From: Eonycteris spelaea
Lineage: Eukaryota > Chordata > Mammalia > Chiroptera > Pteropodidae
Direction: 5' to 3'
Length of the DNA stretch: 64,000 bases
Assembly (NCBI GenBank): GCA_003508835.1
Contig: PUFA01000209.1
Location: forward strand, 1,405,001 to 1,469,000
Every line of letters starts with the position of its first letter. Position 1 is the first letter of the stretch. Made by a program: the position numbers and the translations under genes. Under the pieces are notes generated by a model. That model had not been told where the DNA came from, searched no databases, and saw nothing but the letters and a program-made list of their open reading frames with translations. Of the stretch, positions 1-13,465 are shown piece after piece.

Positions 1-715
1 ATGAAAACCTAAGACCAACAACCAAGATTACTTTACCCAGCAAAGTTATCATTAAAATCAAAGAACAGATAAAGAGCTTCCCAAACAAGAAAAAGCTAAA
101 GGAGTTCATCACCACCAAGCCAGTATTACAGGAAATGTCGGAGGGACTTTTCTAAGAAGAAAAAAAATATCTATTAAAAGTCTAAATAAAGAATGGTAAA
201 AACTACACAACTATCAATGAGTACTTGAAATGGAAAATAATTAAATTCTTCAATAAAAAGATAGGGTGGCCAAATGAATAAGAAAACAAGACATATGCTG
301 CCTACAAGAGACACTTCATATTAAAAGATACACACGGACTAAAAGTAAGAAGATGGAAAAAGATATTTCAAGATGGACCTAGAGTGTGGTGTGCTGAGTG
401 GAGTAAGTCAGATAGAGGAAGACAAATGACATATGATTGCACATATATGTGGAATCTGAAGGACAAAATAAACAAACAGAAACAAACTCATGGATACATA
501 GAACGTTTTGAGGGTTACCAGATGTGAGGGGTTTAGGAGAGTTAATAAAAAAAGGTCTAAGAAGTACAAATTGGTGGTTACAAAATAGTCATGGAGATAG
601 AAAGTATAGCATAAGGAATATAACCAATAATATTGTAATAACTATGTACACTGTCAGAAGGGCACTAGATTTATTGAGGTTATCACTTTATAAGTAATAA
701 TATTAAATAAGTATA
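1..715 (+). mobile_element. HAL1/L1 3' fragment, cut by window edge
   Basis: It aligns by eye with 41985-42480 of the HAL1 element: CAACCAAGATTACTTTACCCAGCAAAG, AAAGAGCTTCCCAAACAAG, CACCAAGCCAGTATTACAGGAAATG and ATGCTGCCTACAAGAGACAC. Its 3' end, GTGGTTACAAAATAGTCATGG and ATATTGTAATAACTATG, is the usual laurasiatherian L1/HAL1 3' UTR. The upstream part lies outside the window. Confidence 0.75.
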
Positions 716-729
716 TTTAAATAGGTATG

Positions 730-1275
730 AGCATAGCTTCTGGAGTCCAACTTACTGAATTCAAATCTCGGCTCCATTACTTACTAATTGTGTACCTTTG
801 GGAGAGTTACTCAAGATTAAGTAAGTTAATATAGGTCAAGTGTTTAGAAGAGTGTGCAGAAAGGTTTGCCATCAAAATTTAAGTAGGAAAATGAGAGTTA
901 ATGAATCCAAAAGATGCGTGCAAAATGAACAATATAATGCCAAGCAATAATAAACAATCAATAGGTTAGATATAGATAGATGATATAGATATAGATATAG
1001 ATATATAGATATTTAGATAGATACAGATATAGATATAGATATCCCCATACATGTCTGCACACTGAAAATAATCCTGAATAGTTAGAAAACAAGTAGAAGT
1101 TGAGAGCATGCTCTTATAGATAAATGCAGGAGTTCAAATACTAGGTCAGGCTGAGTGATCTTAAGTCAATAATGAAACTCCCTAAATCTCATTTCCCTGG
1201 AAGCAAAATGGGGATAACAATATAATGCCTATGTTATAGAGTTGCTGTGAAGAATAAATGAGATTTGGCTTGTAA
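730..1275 (+). repeat. Two MIR SINE fragments and an (ATAGAT)n stretch
   Basis: 730-830 and 1140-1275 carry MIR-like text (TCTGGAGTCCAACTTACTG; TCTCATTTCCCTGGAAGCAAAATGGGGATAAC). Between them 970-1045 is an AGATAT microsatellite. Confidence 0.65.
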
Positions 1276-2274
1276 TGCACGCTGCTCAATAGGAATTACT
1301 AATACTTTTCTGACTAAAAGAAGAAAAACCTCTTTGATTGTAACCAGTTTATTAAAAAGATCTTTGAAATATGTTTATCTACTTTCAAACCTTAATAGAC
1401 TCCTATGCCTCAGAGCTTGTTTTCTAGCTAGAATCTTATTTTTGTCAAGGAGACTTTCTCCACCTTATCAAATGCTTCAACTATTTTCTGGATTACTTAT
1501 CCTCTGTCTTCCCAAATCAACTATATGTTACCTGTATGCATCATTCCATTCTCATCATCACGCTTCAATATGGAGAATCACTAATTCTTCACTCATTTCA
1601 GTTCTCATATTTCCTTATAATGACCACTATTATAGCACATATCCCATCAGTTCTTAGTTAATCCCCTGAGTCCTTGCTGATCCCATGTGACTTCTTCATT
1701 CGTAAATACACAGATTGTATTTTGCTCATCATCTCTGTATACCTCACATCTTCACCTAGCCTGCCTATCTAGCAAGCATTGCAAAAGAGCTTACTGAATA
1801 AGCAGTCATTATAATTGAACCTTTTATACAATGCATTACATCAAGGTCTTCGTTTCCATTCAACCCAATCTCTGAACCTGTATCACTGACATCTACATAT
1901 TTATGTATAGTAGAAATTCAAGGTCAGAATAAGGACTCCAACTGTTGTCATCCAACAGTTTCTTTAATTTAAAACCCTTAGATCCCTGAGAAAGTTATTA
2001 GCCTGATGTCATGAAGAAAGCCTTTCTGGAAAGTAACATTACTTATTCTCATGACAAATCTATGTTTAGTCAAAATCTGAAGCTCATCATTATATATGAG
2101 GGCAATCACCTTGGAAAATATTGATTTTGTCTTGTTCTCATTTATTATCAAACAATTATTTTTTTTAATTTATCAGAGTTTAGATGGACCTTTTTACTTT
2201 TATTGTGGCACTATCTTTTACATTAAAAAACTAATATTCCATTAGCTATCTGGTCTCCTTTGGTTCTGAGATTA

Positions 2275-3180
2275 ACTCCAACATGTGGGGGGTTCCCCCA
2301 CACCACTAAGCCATTCTCTAGACCCTAGTGGGGTGTCTTACAATTCAACTTAATTCTAACACTATCTATGCAGAGATAGCATCAGATCCCACAGGTTAAG
2401 AGTTCGGTTCTACAAGACTGCTGCTCCCCACGCCTCTCCCACCAGTTCAGACACCACTCAAAAGTCCAGGTTATCATCTGTGTTTCTGACCAATCAGCTA
2501 CAAATGGGAGTTTCCAATGTTCCCCTCCAACTCAGAATGTCAAATGCAAGTCCAGGTTGTTACCTGTACTTCTAACCAATTGGCTATAAACTGGAGGATC
2601 CAATGCTCTCCTCCTCAGTTGGTTTATTTGCTAAAGCGGCTCACAGAACTCAGAAATATTTTACTTACTAAGCTGTCAGTTTATTACAAAAAGATACAAC
2701 TCAGAAAAAGCCAGATAAAAGAGATGCATAGGGCAAGGCCTGTGGGAAAGGATGCAGAATTTCCATGCCCTATTTCATTGCACCACTCTCCCCAAATCTT
2801 CACATGTTCTCTACCTCAGAAGTTCTCTGGACCCTCTCCTTTTGAGGGTTTTTATGGAGGCTTCATTACATAGGCATGATTGATTGAATCGTCAGCCACT
2901 GGTGATCTATTTAACCTCCAGCCCCTATCTCCTCCCTGGAAGTTGGGGGCAGGACTAAAAGTTCCACCCCTCTAATCATGTGGTTAGCTCCACTGGCATC
3001 CAGCTCACATCTTTAGGTTACTTCAGGCCTTTCCAAAGTTCACCTCATATGCACATAACATAACAAAGACACTTTCATTGTTCTCACCTCTTAGTAAACC
3101 CCAAGGATTTTAGGAGTTCTTTGCCAGAAAAGTGAAGAAGACCAAATATATATTTCTGATTATAAATCACGATATCACAG
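2275..3180 (-). repeat. Antisense LTR of an ERVL/MaLR-like endogenous retrovirus, family unsure
   Basis: It runs antisense from a TGTGATATC-type start at ~3178 (minus strand) through the complement of AGACCAAATATATATTTCTG. It contains the motifs CTCCTCCCTGGAAGTTGGGGG, AAAGTTCCACCCCTCTAATC, CTCACAGAACTCAGAAATAT and TTTATTACAAAAAGATACAA that I recognise as part of an ancient mammalian LTR. No internal retroviral genes adjoin it, so it is probably a solo LTR. I cannot name the subfamily reliably. Confidence 0.55.
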
Positions 3181-5745
3181 ATCACAACTATTATTTCAAT
3201 AACAGTGTAATTAAATTAAGTGTGAGGTCCTTTTCATGTCAGCTCTTCAGGTATCTTACCTATACTTTTTATTTTTATTTTTTTGAAACTAAAATATAAG
3301 TTAATTTATTAAAAGGACTCTACATATATCTCTTAAATTTTCTTTGTTTCTAGTTACTATTTTAAATTGTAAAGATCTTTTTAATCATTATCTTGCAAGT
3401 TTACAACACTGTCAAAGAAAAGGTGCAACCTATAAACCCAACGAGAGGTGAATGATTAATTAAAATACCGTAGACCAATATCACGAAATACTGGAAGCTG
3501 TTAACTGTTATTTATGAAAATAGTATAATAGCATAAAGAAATGCAAATAGTGAAATATATATATAAATTAAACTTTTAAAACCTCATGAATGTCAATATG
3601 TTGCAAGTATTTAAATAAATATTTGCAGAAAAAAATAAAAAAGGTTAATTCCAAGTAGTAAAATTATTGGTGATTTTTTTTTGCTATACTTGTTCTCTTT
3701 TTCCAAATGTTCTATAGTCCTCTATTGATTTTTAAATCAGAGAAAATGCTTAAAGGAAAAAATGAAGATGGAGATTGTAAATTATTATTCTAAGACATCA
3801 AAAGAAAGTAATTTTTCCCAAAATAATTCAGCAATTTTCTTAGTTCCTGCTTCACTGCAGTCTTTTCTGCCTGGCGTGCAGTCTACTGCTACATGGCCTC
3901 AAATGTGCTTTCTAAATGATTCTCACCTCCTATGGAAAACCTGTGGGCCACTCAACCACGTATCTCGCTGTTTCCTAATTACTGACATGCTTTTGTGTTT
4001 CTAAGTCTTAGCAAATGTACTTGCTAAGTACATTTAGATGTACTTAGAAGATGGTGGAACTCTTTTCACCATCATTCTCATAATGCCACATGACATTCAA
4101 GATTCATTTCAAGAGCCACCTCCGTCATGAAGTTTTTTCAGCTTCCCCAATTGAAGATGTTTTCCGCAACCTTTGTAACTTTTCTCTGGATTGTAGTCTG
4201 TTTCGCCTTCCTTTTTTGCTTGTGCATTTTTCTGATTAGGAACAGAGATTTTACTCTAAGAGAAAGGCTCTAGAAAAGTGATTCAGCAATCTGTTTGTTA
4301 ATTTGCAAGATGGTCCTGTTTTGTTGAGGATTAATATGTTTATTCCAGGTGGAAGGAAATAAATTGAAATTACTTGGAATAAAATAAGTAACAACAAAAA
4401 CCAATATGATTCTCTAAGTTACATTGTTTATGGGGGAAATTAATCAAAGCCTAGGCTATAAACCAGGAGGAAGATGGCCTGAGCCACCCAATCACCCTAC
4501 CTTTCTCAAATTCTCAGGCTTCAAATTTCATGCCACTCCCACTTCTGCCCACCAATGCTGCCCTTTACCTCTGGTTCTTTGATGATTCTTTCCAGGCTCT
4601 ATTTCACTGCTGATCTGCTTTGCTTCTATAGACCTTTGCAACTCCTCTGCATCTGCTTTTTCAATCTCCAGCACTGATGACTGCCTCATTTGTTACCCCC
4701 TGACATTCTCAGTTTCTTCCACCCTCAGTGCAGCAAAGGGTTTCTTCAGTAGTGCAGTTCTTTCAGCACATCTGACCAGGGCTCAGGCTTCGTCATTTAA
4801 TTACCTTCCAAATGCCCCATTTCCAAATACCATCACATTGGGGATTAAGGCATTAATGTATAAATTTTGGGTGAACACAACCATTTAGTCTATAGATACG
4901 TCAACATCAGAAATAATTATCCGGAAGATGAATGACTTCTTTTAATATTTTTATGGGGCTCCTATCTATAGTTGCTAAAAACAAATATTTATTCTTTATT
5001 TAATTAAGAGGGGGAAAAAAAACTACAGTGAGTGCTAGTTTCTATGGCTAAGAAAGACTTCTGCTTCCAGCTATAAAGGTTTAACTTGGAGAAAATCAAT
5101 TCTCCCACTAAGAAAGAAAGGGAGGTTTGTGAAATGCAAAATGAACAAATAAAAAAAAAAATCTAAATGAAGTGTCAAAATGCTACCCAGGAGGCAGCCA
5201 GAACTTAAAAGCCAAGATCGCAGAGGTGAGCCTGACATTCTTCTAAGCTTTCCCCTTCAAAGCATTTGCTAATTCATAAATATGTGGGCAAGGAGGCTCA
5301 GAAGTAGAGCAAAAACTGGATAACAGGATGAATTTTAGTATAATCTTCAGTCTCATATGGGTGAAGAGACATATTTGGAGTTTAGAGCTACCAGCACTAT
5401 CAGAACTTGAGCAACCAAAATCCTGTGCAGCGGTCAAGTCCTGAAAAGTGAAGTTGATGCCTATTGCCAACAAAGAGTGCCTGCTAAAAGGCTTAAAATT
5501 GCAGCAAAGCTATTGGCAATTGCATTGTGCTGAGCAAATAAAAACCGGAATTACGTGTCTGCTCTTTTGGAGGGATATAATAAACCATTGAAGGCTTCAA
5601 CAGGACTGCCACCCAGAAACTAAGGCGAGGTGGAAATAGACCTTTAGGAAATAGGTCTTTAAAAAGACTGAAATAAAGCTTAGAATCCATTTAAGTTCTA
5701 ATCGAATTAAGATGATCTGTTCTTCTCTGGCGGAAGATCATCATC
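3181..5745. other. Gene-free AT-rich stretch
   Basis: Apart from the MaLR piece at 4788-4905, nothing recognisable. No splice-flanked open frame with conserved-looking protein. Confidence 0.5.
4788..4905 (-). repeat. MaLR (MLT1/MST) LTR fragment, antisense
   Basis: The string CCAAATACCATCACATTGGGG, followed by AATTTTGGGTGAACACAACCATTTAGTCTATAG, is the complement of the first ~110 bases of MaLR LTRs. Confidence 0.75.
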
Positions 5746-5749
5746 TAGA

Positions 5750-5967
5750 CAGCAGTCCCCAACCTTTTTGGCACCAGAGCCGGGTGCTCCTATGAGAATC
5801 TAATGCCTGATGACCTGAGCTGGGAGCTGAGGCGGTGATGCCAGCAATGGGGAGTGGCTGCACATACTCCTGCTGGCTCACCTGCTGCTTACCTCCTGCT
5901 GTGTAGCCCTGTTCCTAGCAGGCCACAGACTGGGACAGGTCCGTGGCATGGACATTAGGGACCCCTG
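5750..5967 (-). mobile_element. MER1-like hAT-Charlie MITE
   Basis: The terminal inverted repeats are CAGCAGTCCCCAACC (5750) and GGGACCCCTG (5967). The interior includes TATGAGAATCTAATGCC, CACCTGCTGCTTACCTCCTGC and TAGCAGGCCACAGACTGGGA as in MER1. A partial target-duplication pair (CATCTAGA / ATCTAAAG) flanks it. Strand is arbitrary. Confidence 0.85.
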
Positions 5968-6344
5968 ATCTAAAGTCCATATAATATTTCATACACAGTG
6001 ATTAATATTCAATAAAAAAATTACCAGGCATGTATATCAAAAGAAAATACATACAACAAATAATAAAAATACAGGAATACAAATATCGGGATTAATAAAC
6101 AGTCATTGAAAAAAACAGTGATTTATGTTGAAAATTTAATAACAAGATAAAAAACTTTACCAGAGAACTAGAATCAATGAGAAGTACAAAATGAAAATTC
6201 TAGAATTGAAAAATACAAATGAAATTAGAAATGCAATAGATAGCACTTTAAAGATCAAATTAGACTCTAACATAGAAATAAACAGTTTCCCAGTCTTATA
6301 CTATTTTCGATAGAACAATTACAAAATTTAAAAAGAATATAGAA

Positions 6345-8900
6345 CTGCGTTGTCTGGTTTAATAACCGCTAGCCACATGGGGCCACTAAAAACATAAAAT
6401 ATGGCTAGCATAACTTTTTTAACTTTATATATAATTTTAATCAATTCTATTCAAATTTTAAAATTAAAGGATTATGAGATAGTTGTTTGTTAAACATAAT
6501 TTTTTTGTGTTGGTAGGGCTGCATTTCATTTTAACTAAATAGTTGAGCAAGATATTATTGCTGTATGTAGTAAATGTGTCAGGTGCTTGCTCCATTTCTA
6601 CTAAACATAAAGATCATCAAGCTAGTTAGTGTCAACAGATTAAGTTGGAAGAATTTTTTTTTCTACATACCAGTGTAACACTTTAATGTGTTTATTTTAA
6701 TATTGTATGTAGACAGCAAAGATTAAAGACTTTGTAAATTATATTAGTAATTAACTAAACATTTTCATTATAATGTAATTAAATTACATTTCTAACTTAA
6801 AAATTAGTAAGGACAAATTTTTTAATTTAAAATTAAAGCATACTACAGGTGCAGAAATGAGGAGAGATGCAGAAACTAATATTATAACTGATACAATAAC
6901 TTTTTTAAAAGACTGGGAAAAGGGATGCTGCAAATGTCATAATAAATGGCAATTTTAAATTTTGTGGCAGAACGAAGCTGTTATTTAAAAATGTTTTAAG
7001 CTACAGTGACAAATATTAAGAAACATGTTCAGCCTTTACAAGAAGTTCACTTTCAACAGTCAAAAAAAGAGTTGGCAAAACTAGCCACTTGAAATTAGAA
7101 TTGAATGTCCAATAAAAAGTGTTAAATAAATTTTAACAGGAACTAATCTTATATCTTCGTTCTGCTATAAACAGCTTGGATTTCACACAAAATAGAAAAC
7201 CATTTTTAGATAGAAGTATGAGAAAATAAATTATAATTTTAGATAATGAAAATTTTGCTAGAAAGTTATAAGAAAAGCCCCAAAATTTTACTCTTGTAAG
7301 ATATCTTTGATGGTCAAACCATTGACCATAAAATAAAAGCCCTTTCTAAAAATATAAAAGATCAATTTATTGAAAATTAAAAATTGTAAATATTTTTCTT
7401 TACCTTTAGATGAGTCATGCAACATAACAGACTCTGCTCAATTAATATTTTGGGTATCTATAGTCTCAAAGGACTTGCTGTTTTACAAAACAAGAAAAGT
7501 TGGAAATTCATAGCCTAAACTTTTATGTGGTGGCATATTCTTAAATTCATTACATCTGTCAAAGAAAAATTTCAAGTGGACATGAAAAAAAAAATAGTTT
7601 CTGCCACAACAGAGAGTGCTCCAGTTTAGATCAAAAATCCATATTTATTGGAAATTTAAATAAGAGACTTTTGCTTTCCTTATTACTTCATCCCTTATTA
7701 CTTTATTTCCTTATTAATTTATTATTACAATGTGCAATATATATTATAAATATTTGTATTTTTCTAATATAGTCTATATGAAAGGTATCTGGTGTACAAT
7801 TGTTAAAATTGTTATATATGTGTCTCTGTGTTGCATGCAAATGCTAGAATTCATAACCAATTTACAGACCTTTTGAAAGAAATTGAAGACAATGAATTAA
7901 ATTATCCTGTGTCTTTTGCCAACATTCATTGGTTAAATCGTGGAAGATTTTAACAAATATTTATTATATAGTTAACTTCAATTAAAACTCTTTTTGAAAC
8001 AAAAGAAATGTCTTTTAAATAACCAATAATCAAAGACAAAAATCAGGAATTCGATTTATGTTTCCTCACTGGTATCACACTGCATATGAACGAGCTAAAT
8101 TTTCAAGTTCTTTTTTCAAGAGAAAAAAGAAAACTTATTGTACCCTAGCTAGATAGGTCTGGTAATTTATGTTAACATCAAAACATTCTATAAGACAAGT
8201 CAGTAATACTTATTCTTATACTATTTGAATATGAATCTACATATAGATTTTAATTGCAATTGCCAATACTGTATAAATTGACCACAAACACTATAGAAAA
8301 ATTTAAATACTTTCTTAATGTTGATAAATGTAAAATTGCTTTCAACTTTAAAAATTTGCCTTTGAAATTGATGTTAATAGTACTGAGTTGGCATAAAAGT
8401 TAGTAAATTTATTAAACTTGAACAGACGTAGTTTTGAAAATTATATGCTTTTGCTTAAAAAGTTAGATCACATATAAAACAAATAAACCAGTTTTGTCAA
8501 TGTGAATGTAAATATTTTTTTTAATTACTTTTTGACCCTTGATTCAGGTGTTGAAAACTTTTAAATTCAGTTGAAATAATTTGTATATGTGAGTCTGTGT
8601 CTACTTTTCTAACAGTAAACTTTATGAAATATAAATATGGATCAAAATATAGCACTTGCATTTAGATGTGCTGTAAGTATAAAATATGCATCAGATATTG
8701 AAAACTAAATATGAAAAAATCTCATTAATAAGTTTATACTAATTACACTTTGAAAGGATAATGTTTTGGGTATATTGTGTTAAATAAAATTATGACTAAA
8801 ATTGATTTTACCTGTTCTTTTCATTATAATGAAGCTAGTAGGAAATTGAAAATAAAAATTATATACGTGAATAGCATTATATTTTTATTGGACTGTGAGG
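6345..8900 (+). mobile_element. Long hAT-Charlie DNA transposon fossil with decayed transposase
   Basis: The left end (6347-6440) carries GTTGTCTGGTTTAATAACCGCTAGCCACATGGGG-type terminal sequence of the MER33/Charlie sort. The right end (8640-8900) reads TTAGATGTGCTGTAAGTATAAAA through TTATTGGACTGTGAGG, the mirrored terminus of the same family. Between them lie 2 kb of AT-rich sequence with pieces of hAT transposase on the plus strand: NIHWLNRGRF at 7921-7950 (the hAT WL-RG motif) and FLTGITLHMNELNF at 8062-8103. Stops and frameshifts are frequent, so it is dead. The family name is from memory; the hAT assignment is firmer. Confidence 0.72.
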
Positions 8901-9460
8901 ATGTAGAAGATTTGAACAGCAAGAATGATCAACTTAACCTAATTAACATATACAGAGCACTACATTAAGCAACAGCAAGACACACCTTTTCATAAGCATA
9001 TGGAATATGTGGGGCCTGAAAAGCTAGTTTCAGTAATTTTCAAAGAATTTTAATTAGCAAAATCATGTTTTAAGCTATGACTATATTTGCTGTGTACTCA
9101 TAATAGTGGAAAGAAAGAATAATACTCAATGCCAGTATAATATTTAAGGAAATAAAAATATGCCAAGTGATCATATATTATATAATCATTAAAATGGAAA
9201 ATATGAAGAACACAAAGCTAGCAAGTGAAATAAATGTTGCATAAAAAAAGAGAACTCAAAATAATATATATACCTATACACATGTAAACAGTATGTATTT
9301 TTAAAATAAATATTATATGAAAGGAACTTAGAGAGTATTTAGCTATTATTTTCAGTAAAATTATTAAAGACTATATTTTAAACAATTTTTACAACATGTT
9401 TTATGTTAGCTTGGAAAAATGAGAGCTTACCTAATGTTATTCCTGAATTACAAAAGAAAA

Positions 9461-9606
9461 AAGAAAAAAGAAAGAAAGAGAGAGAGAGGGAGGGAGAGGA
9501 GGGAGGGAGGGAGGAGAAAGGGAGGGAGGGAGGGAGGGAGGAAGGAAGGAAGGAAGGAAGGAAGGAAGGAAGGAAAGGAAGGAAGGAAGGAAGGAAGGAA
9601 GGAAGA
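9461..9606. repeat. GA-rich microsatellite
   Basis: A purine-only tract of GAAA, GAGA, GGGA and GGAA units, pure enough to generate long artificial open frames on both strands. No gene. Confidence 0.95.
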
Positions 9607-9639
9607 CTACTGCATGGTAAGTAGCACAATATTTTGAAC

Positions 9640-12590
9640 TTTCCAATTCGATTTTTTTTAAAGGCTCAACTTAATTTCTAATTCATGCTGGTGGGACTTC
9701 TGAAATGATTATTTACTATTTACCCACACATATAAACACGATAACAGAACTTCCTACCACTGAAATATAATAATGGGATTTGTTTTGTAAGCTATCATTA
9801 ACAAAGTAACTATTATTCATAAATGGATAAAATATATTTTCTTTAATATCTAGGCCAATTGGTGGAGAGTTGAAATGATTTTTTCTTTTTTATTTCTTTT
9901 TTTCTACTTCAGAAAATAAAATAGAAGCTTCTTTTAGAAAAAAATTGAACCATTCAGGTTCATTTGGGTTCAATACATGCAGAAATAGGATAGAAAACAA
10001 TCCGTTATAGAAATTGACACTTTTATTTATATTTGCACGTTCAGTACTTGTTTCGCAAAGACCAAGAAAGTGTGAATATTGTCCACCAGTTGGCTGATTT
10101 AGAGGAACTGAGCTCTACAAAATCCCTAGTAGTCTAAACTTTTAATTGGATGCTAAAAAAATCACTTGCAGTAATCAGAAAGTTCAATATTATAAGTTAA
10201 AAGGATAATAAGGAGCCATCAAAAAGCTATATTTATTTAAAGAGAAAAGATTAAATTGGCTTACTAGGGAGAGTAAAGTGAATTACGGCAAACTTCCTCA
10301 GAGCACCAGGCTCTCGCTAATGCATTGGAAGTCTTTGTAGCAAGAACAAAAGAACATTTTTCTTCTCTCTCTGTAACTTCAGGATGATGAAGACCACAGA
10401 TTGCTCTGTTTCCTAAATGTCTCTTCATCTGGACCTGATATTTTGTCAATATTTTTCTTAGCCTTATTTTTTAATTTATATATTTATTTTATTGTCTTCT
10501 TCCTTGAGCTAGCTACCTTAAACCCTTTGTGGAATAGCAGAATCATTAGTGAAGAAAAGTTTCCCAATAAAGAAGTTAAATAAAGATTAAATTTGCCTAC
10601 TTTATTGTCAAGATCCTGTCACATGACCTATTAGCTCTGTTTCTCGATAAACCATTCTTCATTTTTCCCCTTCTTATCTTAACTTATAACTTATATTACA
10701 AGTTAAAGAACATAGTGATTTATAACACAATGGCTGATGCATTCTCTTGGAATCATTCATTCATTTTATATATTCACAAATATAGGAGGCCTAATTGAAA
10801 GTCGTAGAGAGTGCTCTCTTAGCCACTGACCTCCTGTACCAGGAGGGTGTCAACGCAATGGTCTGCTGGTCCTACGCATCCCGAACTCACTCTTCACCGC
10901 TCTTGGAATCCGAGCATTAGGTGCGGAGGTGAGGCTCCAGCAATAGCCCATTGAATAGGCAGTCATCACAGATAGACTGAGGGAGTTGGAAATCTCATGT
11001 AGAAGAGTTAGTAAAAAGTAGAATGAAGGTGGCTTATCAGAGCATCACAAGATAAACTGAACCGCATTTCCAGGGAAATGGAAAAAAATTGAAGCAAATA
11101 CAAGGATCATTGCTGTAAACTTCAAATCAGAAGATAATTATTAGAAAATGATATTCTAATAGAGAATGTGGGAATATCATATGAGTATCCTGAACATTTT
11201 TTGGATATTCCTGATTTGCACAATGTCATCGAGACAGTAATAAATAATAATAACGTTGCTTTTTGTAAATGGCATTATCAATGATAGAAAGATAGAAAAA
11301 CAAAATTCTGGATATCTCTCTGCTAGTGGCACATACCCAGTTCCACTAATTATTATCTACTCTATAACCAAGACCTTTGTAGACTTATTTTCTCAGTGAT
11401 TACAAGCAGAATAGAGGAGCAAGGGCTTTTTTTTTTCTTTTTTCTTTTTTTTTCTTTTTTTTTTTTTTTTTTGTAGTGTGACAAGCCTTTCTTTATGACC
11501 TCAAAATTGACTAAGATTGGAAAGCCAACCTTGAAACCTCTCTTCAAAGGCATATGTGAGTCTACAATTAGAACAGTAATCTTGCATTCTTGAATCAGCG
11601 GGTACCTGGTCCACTTTCTTCCTTGCCTTCTCTCTTCCTTGCCTTCTTGGGTCTCCATAAAACTTACTACGAATGTAAAGTAATCAACATGTACTGCGAT
11701 CTGAAGAAACCCAAGCAGATAAAGGTATTGATAACTGCATCAAGTAAATTGACAAGATGCTCCAACCTGTGCTCATTCATTGAAAGTCACAAATCCCTCT
11801 TTTAAATTTTGGTCATCATTTGATTAGTAATCTGCCTAAAAACTGTCATACTTGAGAAGAGAACAAAAGTTGCTTTTCGGTACTTCAGACATACATACTG
11901 AATACTACCTGCATTTTTCCCCCAAGTATAATATAAATCATCATGTCACTTATAATAGCAAAATTAACTGAAGTAATATGAGTTAATATTAGCAAGAACA
12001 GCTTAATGCAAAAAAGACATAATTATACCAAATCACAGACTCATGGAATTAAATACAAAATTTAATAATTTCATCTGGTTCAAAACACTATTGATAATTA
12101 TACATGTATTTTCTCTGAGACACACTTGCTAAAGTTATGGCTAACTATTGATTTTCATTATTAATACTTTGAAGGAATAGGAGTGGGCTGATTGTCCTTA
12201 TAAGACCTCTGTTTCCAAAAGGATGCTTTCCAGTTTGCGGACTTAATGGAAATAGCTAATGACAAGAAAAATATTTATATATCACTCTTGTTCCTGACAC
12301 ACAAAGCCCACTAAAATCTGCATTCCTCTAAGTAACTCATATTTCTTCTAAATGTATACATATCTTTCAAGATTTATATTTTATTTCTAAAGATAAATGG
12401 GCCAAAGATAAATGGGTCTGGCAGCCACTGAAACTGATGCAGGGAAGCAACCCACCTAGACACCCTCCCACAATCATTCCTGTCGCATCTAATATTACTG
12501 GCAAAGAAATAGGCTATTTTATAACAGTAGAGATATTTAGAATCAGTAACTACTCTTTAAAGCCAGAAACTTGCTATATCTTTTGGTATT
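9640..12590. other. Unassigned intergenic sequence
   Basis: Mostly AT-rich. A CpG-bearing patch at about 10795-10960 is unlike its surroundings but has no long open frame and no repeat I recognise. Confidence 0.5.
11426..11473. repeat. T-rich tract
   Basis: T runs broken only by three C. It could be a reversed poly(A) tail of a retroposon, but no body is recognisable on either side. Confidence 0.85.
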
Positions 12591-12594
12591 GATA

Positions 12595-12700
12595 TCATTC
12601 TTTATTTTTTCACCTTTATTGAGATATAATTGCTATATAACATTGTGTAAGTTTAAGGTGTAACATAATGATTTCATACATACGTCATTAGGGTTTTTTT
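12595..12700 (+). repeat. L1M fragment
   Basis: CACCTTTATTGAGATATAATTGCTATATAACATTGTGTAAGTTTAAGG is the characteristic L1M 3' string. Short and diverged. Confidence 0.7.
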
Positions 12701-12984
12701 TTTTAATTGAAGATAATATAACCAAGAAACAAACAACAACAACAAAAAGATGATGAGCTTAGATGTTGAACAGACCTTCCACCTTCCACTGTTTGACTTT
12801 GGAGATGTTTCACTATCTTACCAAATCACAGCTTCCTCAGTAGGGACTCAATCAATATATTCTGTTCTGTTTTATTTCTTCCACCATGCAAAAATTCTGA
12901 ACTAGCAGGACATGAAGATCAGTACACTAATTAGCAATTCTGCAAACTACATGTTACAATAGAAAATCAAATTATGTTTTATCT

Positions 12985-13465
12985 TCTGTGGTTGGCTGAA
13001 AAATGGCTTCCCAAAGATACCTATGTTCTAATTCCAAGAACCTATGAATGTGCTGCTTTACATGGCATGAAAGACTTTGCAGCTGCCATTAAATTAAGGA
13101 TCCTGAGAAAGAGAGGGTAGTCTGGATTATCCAGGTGGAACCAATGTAATCACAGGCTTCTTTAAAGAGAAAGGCAAGAGGGTCAGAGAGAAGATGTGTT
13201 GATAGAAGCAAAGATCAGAGAGAAAGATTTGAAGATGCTACACTACTGGCTTTGAAGATGTAAAGATGGATGAAGGGACGACTGGCCAAGGAGGAGGCAG
13301 CCTCTAGATGCCAGAAAAGGCAAGGAAACATTTCTCCGCTAGAGCATTCAGAAGAAAAGTGGCCCTGCTAACACCCTGATTTTAGGACTTCTGACATCCA
13401 AACTCAGGATAATACATTGTGTTACTCAAGGCTACCAAGTTTGTGGTAATTTGTTACAGCAACAA
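12985..13465 (+). repeat. MLT1 LTR (MaLR)
   Basis: It follows the MLT1 consensus along its length: GGCTTCCCAAAGATACC, CCTATGAATGTG, GGACTTCTGACATCCA and finally CCAAGTTTGTGGTAATTTGTTACAGCAACAA. It is old and diverged, with no internal region attached. Confidence 0.85.

Noticed and set aside
1265..1657. 130-codon open frame
   Set aside because: No recognisable domain, no splice context, composition of translated AT-rich noncoding DNA.
9378..9646. Four overlapping Ser/Pro/Leu or Lys/Glu/Gly open frames
   Set aside because: All are translations of the GA-rich microsatellite on both strands.
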